NCBI GenBank assembly: GCA_031281115.1
Contig: JAITFV010000256.1
Span: 1 to 13,319, forward strand
From: Oscillospiraceae bacterium
GTDB lineage: Bacteria; Bacillota; Clostridia; Oscillospirales; Ruminococcaceae
Length of the DNA stretch: 13,319 nucleotides
Direction: 5' to 3'
Position 1 is the first letter of the stretch. Each line of letters opens with the position of its first letter. A program made the position numbers and the translations under genes. Of this stretch, positions 7,333-13,114 are shown piece by piece. The notes beneath the pieces are model-generated. The model had not been told where the DNA came from. It saw nothing but the letters and a program-made list of their open reading frames with translations, and made no database searches.

Positions 7333-7530
7333 ATGGCAAGCAGTATGGAAATCAGGACAACCCAAAAGGCAGCGTTATTTGATTTGCTGACGCTTAAAAA
7401 GCAAATGGAAAATAATAACGAAAAAGACAGTGAAGGATATAGAGGATTGCTGCAGTTAATCAAAAAGGCAAAGGTAATGATGGAACAAGAAGACGTTGCA
7501 TATGTTGAAAAAATGATAAACGAGGTTTAA
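7333..7530 (+). CDS. Small conserved-looking helical protein of unknown function, 65 residues
   Basis: I do not recognise this protein. It is a charged, probably all-helical polypeptide with no signal peptide, membrane segment or cysteines. It begins MASSMEIRTTQKAAL, continues through DLLTLKKQMENNN and LLQLIKKAKVMMEQ, and ends VEKMINEV. A perfect AGGAGG at 7318-7323, nine bases before the ATG, shows it is translated. It sits 33 bases after glgP and only two bases before the GH13 gene, whose ribosome binding site (GAGGT, 7522-7526) lies inside its last codons, so the two are translationally coupled. The amphipathic helical pattern suggests a binding or adaptor protein, perhaps for one of the neighbouring enzymes, but that is only an inference from position. 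Confidence 0.8.
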   Translation: MASSMEIRTTQKAALFDLLTLKKQMENNNEKDSEGYRGLLQLIKKAKVMMEQEDVAYVEKMINEV

Positions 7531-7532
7531 TT

Positions 7533-9530
7533 ATGCAAATCAATCCAACCCCCCTCCCCCTCTACGATTCTTTTAAAAAAGAATACAAAGCACCCTTCGG
7601 GGCTGTCAGGCGGCTTCAAAGCTGCGTGTTTACACTGCGCTTTCCTACATACATGAAGGTTGAGCGGGTGGTTCTCGTCATGTTCCGACCCGGATATAAG
7701 GAGAAGTACGCCGCGCTTGAATATCATTCAAACGAGGATGGTGTCTATAACCTTTACACCTGCACCTACACGCCGCAGAACTTAGGTCTGCACCAGTATT
7801 ACTTTATGGTGACGATGAGCGGCGGCGCGAACAGCACGGTTAAACGCCATTCGCAATCTGCGAGCGAGGGTAAATTCGATGGCACCGAGCTGTTCCAGCT
7901 AACGGTTTATGACGAGAACACAAAAGACATCAGCTGGCTCAAGGGCGGGATTATGTATCAGATTTTCCCCGACCGTTTCCATAAACATATAGTTTTAGAG
8001 GGTGAATTGCCGCCCTTGCCTGTAGGCAGAACTATGCATACCGACTGGCGGGAAATGCCCGACTGGCGTCCGAACGCAGACGGCATCGTCACCAACAGCG
8101 ACTACTTTGGCGGCAATTTGAAAGGTATTGAGGAAAAGCTTGATTATCTGCACTCTTTGGGCGTTACCTGCATTTACTTGAATCCTATTTTCGAGGCGCA
8201 CGAGAACCACAGATACAATACCGCGAACTACGAAAAAATTGATATATTATTAGGTGATGAAGACGATTTCAAGAGTCTCTGCGAGAAAGCGAAGCGCATA
8301 GGTATCAGCATAATTCTTGACGGCGTTTTCAGCCATACCGGCGCAGACAGCATTTACTTTAATAAGTACGGGCGTTACGGCGAGAAAACAGGCGCGTTCC
8401 GCGATGCTGAAAGCCCGTATAAGAACTGGTATACCTTCTCGCATTACCCGGATGTTTATGAGTCGTGGTGGGGCTTTGAGTCCTTGCCGAACGTCAACGA
8501 AAACAACCCCGATTATACTAAACATATCTGCGGCGAAGACGGTTCCCACGAGGGTGAATCCTCCGAAAGGGGAGGGATATTGCAAAAATGGCTGAAACTC
8601 GGCGCGTCGGGCTGGCGGCTTGACGTTGTTGATGAGCTGCCTGACGAGTTCATAGACAGCCTTAATAAAGCCGTTAAAGCTGTGGGTGATGATAAAGTTA
8701 TTTACGGCGAGGTTTGGGAAGATGCGACCACTAAGGAAGCCTACGGACAGAGAAGGCGCTACCTGACCGGCGGGCAGCTTGACAGCGTGATGAATTATCC
8801 GTTCAAGGAGGCGATTCTGCGGTATGTCAGATACGGCGATGCGCAGGGGCTGCAGGATGGCGTAATGACGATTTTGGAGCATTATCCGAAACCGAGCGCG
8901 GATATACTTATGAATTTCCTCTCTACGCACGATATTGAACGTGCGCTGACACGTCTTGCAGGCGCGGAAATAGAAACCAACGGGCGCGAATGGCAGGAGG
9001 CAAATGCGCTTTCTGACGCCCAGTACATGTACGGAGTCGCGCTTATGAAGTGTGCGATGGTTCTGCAATTTTTCCTGCCCGGGATTCCCTGTATTTATTA
9101 CGGGGACGAGGCAGGCGCGGAAGGCTATAAAGACCCTTTCAACCGCCGGACTTATCCGTGGGGCAGAGAGAACATGGATTTACTTAATTTCACGCGGGAA
9201 CTCGCGACAATCCGAAAAGGTTGTCAGGTGTTTGCCGAGGGTTATTTAGAGTTTGTGAAAGTTACTGAAGATACTTGTGTGTTCCTGCGCAAGGATTACA
9301 GTATAAAGCAGGCTGCCGCTATTTTCCTTAATAAATCGAAGAACCCGAAAAGGTTTACACTTAAATCCGTTATTGGCGACGGCAAGAACGCAGAGTTTAT
9401 CCGTGCTTTAGAGGTGGACGGTAAGAATGTTTACATTTCACCCTATGATTACGCGGTTGTGATGTATGAACTGTGTGAACCTTCCGAAGTTGACACAACG
9501 CAGAGAGAGGAAATACTTATATATGAATAA
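7533..9530 (+). CDS. GH13 alpha-glucan hydrolase (neopullulanase/cyclomaltodextrinase-like)
   Basis: This 665-residue alpha-amylase family enzyme starts without a signal peptide, so it acts in the cytoplasm. Residues about 1-130 form a beta-rich N-terminal domain like those of maltogenic amylases and neopullulanases. The (beta/alpha)8 barrel begins near MYQIFPDRF (141-149). The four conserved regions are DGVFSHTG (263-270), GWRLDVVDE (nucleophile D364), YGEVWE (acid/base E393) and FLSTHD (transition-state stabiliser D467). A C-terminal beta domain (about 570-650) follows. Within GH13 it fits subfamilies that cut maltodextrins, cyclodextrins or pullulan; the exact substrate cannot be read from the motifs. 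In this operon it probably shortens or debranches glucans alongside the phosphorylase. The last eight bases overlap the pyruvate kinase start, so the genes are coupled. Confidence 0.93.
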   Translation: MQINPTPLPLYDSFKKEYKAPFGAVRRLQSCVFTLRFPTYMKVERVVLVMFRPGYKEKYAALEYHSNEDGVYNLYTCTYTPQNLGLHQYYFMVTMSGGANSTVKRHSQSASEGKFDGTELFQLTVYDENTKDISWLKGGIMYQIFPDRFHKHIVLEGELPPLPVGRTMHTDWREMPDWRPNADGIVTNSDYFGGNLKGIEEKLDYLHSLGVTCIYLNPIFEAHENHRYNTANYEKIDILLGDEDDFKSLCEKAKRIGISIILDGVFSHTGADSIYFNKYGRYGEKTGAFRDAESPYKNWYTFSHYPDVYESWWGFESLPNVNENNPDYTKHICGEDGSHEGESSERGGILQKWLKLGASGWRLDVVDELPDEFIDSLNKAVKAVGDDKVIYGEVWEDATTKEAYGQRRRYLTGGQLDSVMNYPFKEAILRYVRYGDAQGLQDGVMTILEHYPKPSADILMNFLSTHDIERALTRLAGAEIETNGREWQEANALSDAQYMYGVALMKCAMVLQFFLPGIPCIYYGDEAGAEGYKDPFNRRTYPWGRENMDLLNFTRELATIRKGCQVFAEGYLEFVKVTEDTCVFLRKDYSIKQAAAIFLNKSKNPKRFTLKSVIGDGKNAEFIRALEVDGKNVYISPYDYAVVMYELCEPSEVDTTQREEILIYE

Positions 9531-11280
9531 GACAAAAGTTGTATGCACCTTGGGCCCGGCGACTGCTGACGATTCTGTTCTGCGGGAGCTGATGAAAAGC
9601 GGTATGAATGTAGCGAGGCAGAATTTCTCGCACGGTGACCACGAAAGTCACCGTAAAACATTCGACCAAGTGAGGCGAATCCGCGAAGAGCTGAACCTGC
9701 CTATAGCGTCCCTGCTTGATACGAACGGGCCGGAAGTGCGGATTAAATCTTTCAAAGACGGTAAGGTAACTTTGGCTGAGAAGCAGGTTTTCACGCTTAC
9801 AACCGAGGATATTGAGGGAAACGAAGAAGTTGTTTCAATTACTTACAGGGGTCTCGCCAACGATATAGATATAGGTGCCAGGATTCTGCTTGACGACGGT
9901 ATGATTGAGCTTAAAGTTACCGATATTGTAGAGCTTGCCAGTGGCGAGGACTGGGATATAGTTACCCGCGTGGTTCACGGCGGCGTACTTTCTAACCGCA
10001 AATCCGCCAATATCCCCGGAACCAGCCTTTCACTGCCTTATATCTCAAAGCGAGACCGTGAGGATATTATCTTCGGGGCGAAACTCGGCTTCGATTATAT
10101 AGCCGCTTCGTTTGTGGAATGTGACGAGGATATATTTGAAATCCGCAAGATTTTGACGGGCTGCGGCTGCCCTGATGTGCGAATTATTGCGAAAATCGAG
10201 AATCAGGAAGGCGTTGACAATATTGACGATATTATACGCGCTTCCGACGGAATAATGATAGCCCGCGGCGATATGGGGGTTGAAATCGCTTTTGAGGAGT
10301 TGCCGCGTATTCAAAAAGAGCTGATTAGGAAAGCCTACTTTGCAGGGAAGCCGGTGATTACCGCAACGCAGATGTTAGAGTCTATGGTGAAGAATCCGCG
10401 CCCGACACGCGCCGAAACCACCGACGTTGCGAACGCCGTCTACGACGGCACGAGCGCGATTATGCTTTCGGGGGAAACCGCTGCAGGACAGCACCCTGTC
10501 GAGGCGCTCAGAACTATGGTTAAAATCGCGAAAAAAACCGAATATAACATAGATTATACCAAGCGGTTCCGCACGTTAGAGTGTGACCTCGGCATTAATG
10601 TAACCAACGCGATTGCTCACGCGACCGTGACTACTGCGCTTGATTTGAATGCAGAGGCGATTCTGACTCTTACTCACGGAGGAAACACAGCGCGGCTTCT
10701 CTCGAAGTTCCGTCCGTGCAGAAGGATTCTCGGCTGCACACCGAGCGAAAAGACATGGCGGCAACTCGGATTAAGCTGGGGCGTAGTTCCTGTTTTAACA
10801 GAGGAAAAGCACGGGACATATGATGAGCTGCTTCATCATGCGGTTGACAGGGCTGTTGAGGAAGGTTTTCTTGAAAACGGCGACCTCGTTGTTATAACTG
10901 CGGGCATTCCGCTTGGAGTCAGCGGAGCCACAAATCTCATGAAAGTGCAGTCTGTGGGCGATGTTTTGGTGAAGGGGACAGGTGCAACGGAAAAAAGCAC
11001 GACTGCACCGCTTTGCGTAGCGCTTACCGTCGAGGAAGCAATCGAAAGATTCGAGAAGGGCAATATTTTAGTAATCCCGAAAACAGATAATACGCTGATG
11101 GGTGTTTTGCGCTCGGCAGCGGGGCTTATTGTTGAGGAAGAGGGCTTGGAAAGCCATGCAGCCATTGTGGGGCTGACGCTGGATATTCCTGTAATTGTAG
11201 GTGCGGAAAATGCGGTAAAAATTTTGAAGAGCGGCGTTACGGTCACTATGGATGCGAAAAAAGGCATGGTTCTTAATTAA
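9523..11280 (+). CDS. pyk: Pyruvate kinase with C-terminal PEP-utiliser domain
   Basis: This 585-residue enzyme converts phosphoenolpyruvate and ADP to pyruvate and ATP. The start is MNKTKVVCTLGPA at ATG 9523; a longer frame from 9466 would add 19 residues that merely overlap the GH13 gene. Substrate and metal motifs are RQNFSHG (R32, N34, S36), KIENQEG (catalytic K224) and MIARGDMGVEI (245-255). They are followed by KPVITATQMLESM and NPRPTRAETTDVANAV. Residues about 505-585 form the extra domain seen in Bacillus and related enzymes, with VIPKTDNTLMGVL and SHAAIVG (H545, equivalent to the phosphohistidine in PEP-utilising enzymes). The role of this domain in pyruvate kinases is thought to be structural or regulatory. 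It is the last gene of the unit and is followed by a strong terminator. Confidence 0.97.
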   Translation: MNKTKVVCTLGPATADDSVLRELMKSGMNVARQNFSHGDHESHRKTFDQVRRIREELNLPIASLLDTNGPEVRIKSFKDGKVTLAEKQVFTLTTEDIEGNEEVVSITYRGLANDIDIGARILLDDGMIELKVTDIVELASGEDWDIVTRVVHGGVLSNRKSANIPGTSLSLPYISKRDREDIIFGAKLGFDYIAASFVECDEDIFEIRKILTGCGCPDVRIIAKIENQEGVDNIDDIIRASDGIMIARGDMGVEIAFEELPRIQKELIRKAYFAGKPVITATQMLESMVKNPRPTRAETTDVANAVYDGTSAIMLSGETAAGQHPVEALRTMVKIAKKTEYNIDYTKRFRTLECDLGINVTNAIAHATVTTALDLNAEAILTLTHGGNTARLLSKFRPCRRILGCTPSEKTWRQLGLSWGVVPVLTEEKHGTYDELLHHAVDRAVEEGFLENGDLVVITAGIPLGVSGATNLMKVQSVGDVLVKGTGATEKSTTAPLCVALTVEEAIERFEKGNILVIPKTDNTLMGVLRSAAGLIVEEEGLESHAAIVGLTLDIPVIVGAENAVKILKSGVTVTMDAKKGMVLN

Positions 11281-11310
11281 TTATAATCAGACCGCTTTGG
11301 CAAAAAACAG

Positions 11311-11350
11311 AAATTACCCCCGGCTTAAACAGCCGGGGGTAATTTTATTT
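11311..11350. terminator. Strong intrinsic terminator after pyk, likely bidirectional
   Basis: A perfect 15-bp stem, 11311-11325 with 11331-11345 and loop TAAAC, has a core of ACCCCCGGCT. On the + strand it is followed by TTTTATTT; on the - strand the stem is followed by TTTCTGTTTTTT. It can therefore stop both the glgP-pyk message and the leftward message of the zinc-ribbon gene. Confidence 0.93.
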
Positions 11351-11443
11351 AGAAATAATTTCTTCTTTAATTATTTCAAGTTTGTTCATTTTAGAGAAGT
11401 TAATACCGGCGAAAATAAAATAGGGTGACGTAAAATCGAACAT
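11345..11443 (-). CDS. Possible 32-residue small ORF after the zinc-ribbon gene
   Basis: On the - strand, ATG 11443-11441 opens a frame that begins MFDFTSPYFIFAGINF and ends with the helical tail LEIIKEEIISK. It stops at TAA 11347-11345, exactly at the terminator. It lies 15 bases after the zinc-ribbon gene and would share its message. There is no good ribosome binding site, which argues against it. The SPYF..AG stretch resembles the N-terminal SPYFLNAG of PyrE encoded nearby, which may be chance or a decayed remnant. Confidence 0.25.
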   Translation of the reverse strand: MFDFTSPYFIFAGINFSKMNKLEIIKEEIISK

Positions 11444-11458
11444 CTTTTTAGTTAATTA

Positions 11459-11779
11459 TCAATGCACCTCCCATCTTCTGCCACAGGATTGACAAGTAGA
11501 ATAAGTTAAAGTTTCATATGACTTCCTACCAACCAATACCGCAAAAAGCACAATCCAACCTATTATTGGCACAAAAACTAATATGATGTAGAGCATCAAT
11601 AAAAACGGATTCCACCTCTTGTATTCTGAAACAGTTTGAATAAAAACATCTTGAGAACCGCAAATAATACAATATGAATTTCTGTTTACTCTTCTTCCAC
11701 TTCCTAAAAGGTCTCCGCAATGCTGACAACGCTCAGGGCTTCCAAAGTTATGCCCATTACAACTTGTGCAAATTCTCAT
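11459..11779 (-). CDS. Small zinc-ribbon membrane protein
   Basis: This 106-residue protein has four CxxC pairs: C4/C7, C18/C21, C37/C40 and C96/C99. The first two pairs form a compact N-terminal zinc ribbon (CTSC...CQHC). The third pair (CIIC) and the last (CQSC) flank a hydrophobic stretch at residues 58-84 containing MLYIILVFVPIIGWIVLFAV. The PIIGW turn in the middle would allow a membrane hairpin that brings the last two pairs together on one side. The start at 11779 is chosen over upstream ATGs because AGGGAG lies nine bases before it, while ATG 11788 is too close to it. Function is unknown; such proteins are often labelled zinc-ribbon domain-containing. Its GC content is about one third, well below its neighbours. 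It is transcribed divergently from an XRE regulator. Confidence 0.8.
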   Translation of the reverse strand: MRICTSCNGHNFGSPERCQHCGDLLGSGRRVNRNSYCIICGSQDVFIQTVSEYKRWNPFLLMLYIILVFVPIIGWIVLFAVLVGRKSYETLTYSTCQSCGRRWEVH

Positions 11780-11800
11780 AATAATCATTCTCCCTATGTT

Positions 11801-11813
11801 GACTACTATAGTC
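11801..11813. promoter_or_regulatory. Candidate operator palindrome in the divergent intergenic region
   Basis: GACTACTATAGTC has perfect 5-base arms around CTA and contains the palindromic octamer ACTATAGT (11805-11812). The same octamer recurs at 11919-11926, in the first codons of the XRE gene. The first copy would lie in the leader of the leftward message. Two identical palindromes around a divergent promoter pair suggest binding sites for the XRE protein; this is an inference. Confidence 0.4.
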
Positions 11814-11841
11814 ATTTTATAAATATACAATATATTAACTA

Positions 11842-11850
11842 TGCTATAAT
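11842..11850 (+). promoter_or_regulatory. Extended -10 promoter for the XRE regulator
   Basis: TGCTATAAT is a perfect -10 hexamer (11845-11850) with the TG extension. No -35 match stands at 17 bases; the extension can compensate for that. The start site would be near 11857, about 50 bases before the TTG start codon. Confidence 0.65.
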
Positions 11851-11851
11851 T

Positions 11852-11880
11852 AATATATCACGTTGCAAATCACTTGTCAA
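11852..11880 (-). promoter_or_regulatory. Promoter for the leftward zinc-ribbon gene
   Basis: Read on the - strand, TTGACA (11880-11875) is a perfect -35, followed after exactly 17 bases by TATATT (11857-11852). Transcription would begin near 11845, inside the -10 of the opposing promoter, so the two promoters cannot easily be occupied together. Confidence 0.8.
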
Positions 11881-11908
11881 GCCTTTATTATTAAAAAGGG
11901 TGATTAAA

Positions 11909-12253
11909 TTGATTAGTAACTATAGTGTAGGTTCAAGGCTCCTTGAATTAAGGAGAATTGCAGAGCTTTCACAAGAACAGTTAGCCTTTGATGCAGAAAT
12001 GACAACTTCTTATTATGGACAGGTCGAAAGAGGAGAAAGGAACATCACCGTTCTCAAACTTGAAAAAATCTGCCGTGTCCTTAACGTCTCCCTTGCTGAC
12101 TTTTTCAGCGGTTTTGAAATAAAAAACCCCGCCGGCTCCGACGAGATTTCAGGGCAAATACTATATCAGTTAAGCGGCAGAACGCCGGACGAAAAGCAGG
12201 CGGTTCTGCGAATGGTTAAGCTCGCTTTTTCACTCCAAAAAATGAAAAAATAA
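11909..12253 (+). CDS. XRE-family helix-turn-helix transcriptional regulator
   Basis: This 114-residue DNA-binding protein has an XRE/Cro-type domain at residues about 8-67: RLLELRRIAELSQEQLAFDA, then TTSYYGQVERGERNITVLKL, then KICRVLNVSLADFF. The C-terminal part (80-110, LYQLSGRTPDEKQAVLRMVK) is a short helical tail, probably for dimerisation. The start is a TTG at 11909, chosen because GGTGA (11899-11903) precedes it by five bases and the HTH begins soon after; the frame stays open upstream to 11720 but overlaps the divergent gene there. The first half of the gene is AT-rich and the second half is richer in GC, like the surrounding chromosome. It probably represses its own and the zinc-ribbon promoter. 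Confidence 0.87.
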   Translation: MISNYSVGSRLLELRRIAELSQEQLAFDAEMTTSYYGQVERGERNITVLKLEKICRVLNVSLADFFSGFEIKNPAGSDEISGQILYQLSGRTPDEKQAVLRMVKLAFSLQKMKK

Positions 12254-12256
12254 TAC

Positions 12257-12285
12257 TTGCTTTTTTTTTCGATATATGTTAAAAT
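12257..12285 (+). promoter_or_regulatory. pyrE promoter (extended -10)
   Basis: TTGCTT at 12257-12262 and TAAAAT at 12280-12285 have a 17-base spacer, with TG at 12277-12278 giving an extended -10. A/T tracts lie just upstream and within the spacer. The leader would be under 20 bases, leaving no room for a PyrR-type attenuator. Confidence 0.7.
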
Positions 12286-12308
12286 GGATAGGCGACAGGA
12301 GAATTAAC

Positions 12309-12968
12309 ATGACATATAAAGAGCAATTCATAAGGTTTATGGCAGACTGCGGCGTACTGACTTTCGGCGACTTCACCCTCAAAAGCGGCAGAAAATCCCC
12401 CTATTTCCTCAACGCCGGCAACTACAGCACGGGTGCGGCTCTTGCGAAGCTCGGTGAGTTTTATGCGGAATGTTTTGTTGATAATAAAATTGAAGCGCAG
12501 ACGCTTTTCGGGCCTGCGTACAAAGGGATTCCGCTCGCTGTTTCGACCGCGGTAGCCCTTAAAAACAAGTTCGACATCGACCTGAACTACTGCTTCGACC
12601 GTAAAGAAGCAAAAGACCACGGCGAAGGCGGATTGTTCGTTGGAAAACAACCCGCAGACGGCGAAAAAATTGCGGTGATTGACGATGTCGTCACTTCAGG
12701 GAAGGCTCTGCGCGAGGTTTTGCCGAAACTGCAAGCGGCTGCAAACGTGAATGTGACAAGTTTCATAATTACCGCTGACCGCATGGAAAAAACGCTCGGC
12801 GGCGAGCTCTCGGCAGTGCAGGAAATTGAAAAAGAATTCGGGATTCGCGTTTATTCGATTATCAATATTAATGATATAATTTCCGCATTGGAAAAAGGCG
12901 TTATCGGCGGTGCGGAGTATCTGCCGGCGATGAAAAAGTATATTGAGGAATACGGCGCGAGATATTAA
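12309..12968 (+). CDS. pyrE: Orotate phosphoribosyltransferase
   Basis: This 219-residue cytoplasmic enzyme of pyrimidine synthesis joins orotate to PRPP to make orotidine 5'-phosphate. The N-terminal FTLKSGRKSPYFLNAG (22-37) is the substrate-binding segment typical of PyrE. DRKEAKDHGEGG (97-108) is the flexible catalytic loop from the partner subunit, and IAVIDDVVTSGKA (121-133) is the PRPP-binding motif. The start at ATG 12309 follows AGGAGAA (12297-12303); an upstream in-frame ATG at 12276 lies inside the promoter. No other pyr gene is present, so pyrE is separate from any pyr operon here. No terminator separates it from the tRNA 23 bases downstream. Confidence 0.97.
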   Translation: MTYKEQFIRFMADCGVLTFGDFTLKSGRKSPYFLNAGNYSTGAALAKLGEFYAECFVDNKIEAQTLFGPAYKGIPLAVSTAVALKNKFDIDLNYCFDRKEAKDHGEGGLFVGKQPADGEKIAVIDDVVTSGKALREVLPKLQAAANVNVTSFIITADRMEKTLGGELSAVQEIEKEFGIRVYSIININDIISALEKGVIGGAEYLPAMKKYIEEYGARY

Positions 12969-12991
12969 GAGCCTATCCTCTAACTGTAATA

Positions 12992-13065
12992 CGAGATGTG
13001 GCTCAGCTTGGTAGAGCGCTGCGTTCGGGACGCAGAGGCCGCAGGTTCAAATCCTGTCATCTCGA
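12992..13065 (+). tRNA. tRNA-Pro (anticodon CGG)
   Basis: A complete cloverleaf is visible. The acceptor stem CGAGATG (12992-12998) pairs perfectly with CATCTCG (13058-13064), and the discriminator is A13065. The D stem is GCTC/GAGC, the anticodon stem CTGCG/CGCAG with loop TTCGGGA (anticodon at 13026-13028), and the T arm GCAGG-TTCAAAT-CCTGT. The C1-G72 pair is typical of bacterial tRNA-Pro. CCA is not encoded. It lies just after pyrE and has no clear promoter of its own, so it may be processed from the pyrE transcript. Confidence 0.95.
13041..13065 (+). other. Probable attachment site within the 3' half of tRNA-Pro
   Basis: A tyrosine integrase gene ends 29 bases beyond the tRNA. Such elements usually integrate in the T arm and acceptor stem and restore the tRNA, so the crossover core should lie here. 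The matching direct repeat at the far end of the element is outside the window, so the exact core cannot be defined. Confidence 0.4.
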
Positions 13066-13080
13066 TGAATTTTTATTAAT

Positions 13081-13114
13081 GTAAACCTGCTGTTTATGCG
13101 GGTTTACATTTTTT
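13081..13114 (+). terminator. Terminator downstream of tRNA-Pro
   Basis: GTAAACCTGC (13081-13090) pairs with GCGGGTTTAC (13098-13107), 10 bp with one G-U pair, loop TGTTTAT. It is followed by A and six T. It serves the + strand only. It overlaps the last codons of the opposing integrase gene, whose stop codon lies in the loop. Confidence 0.85.

Noticed and set aside
8250..9068. 272-residue open frame on the - strand
   Set aside because: It lies wholly within the GH13 gene, whose catalytic motifs are clear in the + frame; the translation shows no domain and has no ribosome binding site.
9466..9522. 19-residue N-terminal extension of pyruvate kinase
   Set aside because: Pyruvate kinases begin close to the TKVVCTLGPA motif; the extension is out-of-frame GH13 coding sequence.
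10836..11267. 143-residue open frame on the - strand in pyk
   Set aside because: It is a Ser/Thr/Pro-rich shadow of the pyruvate kinase C-terminal domain with no motif.
11720..11908. N-terminal extension of the XRE protein to ATG 11720
   Set aside because: It overlaps the divergent zinc-ribbon gene and the promoters, has no family resemblance, and the TTG at 11909 has a suitable ribosome binding site.
12291..12308. PyrR attenuator or riboswitch before pyrE
   Set aside because: The leader is under 20 bases, too short for such an element.
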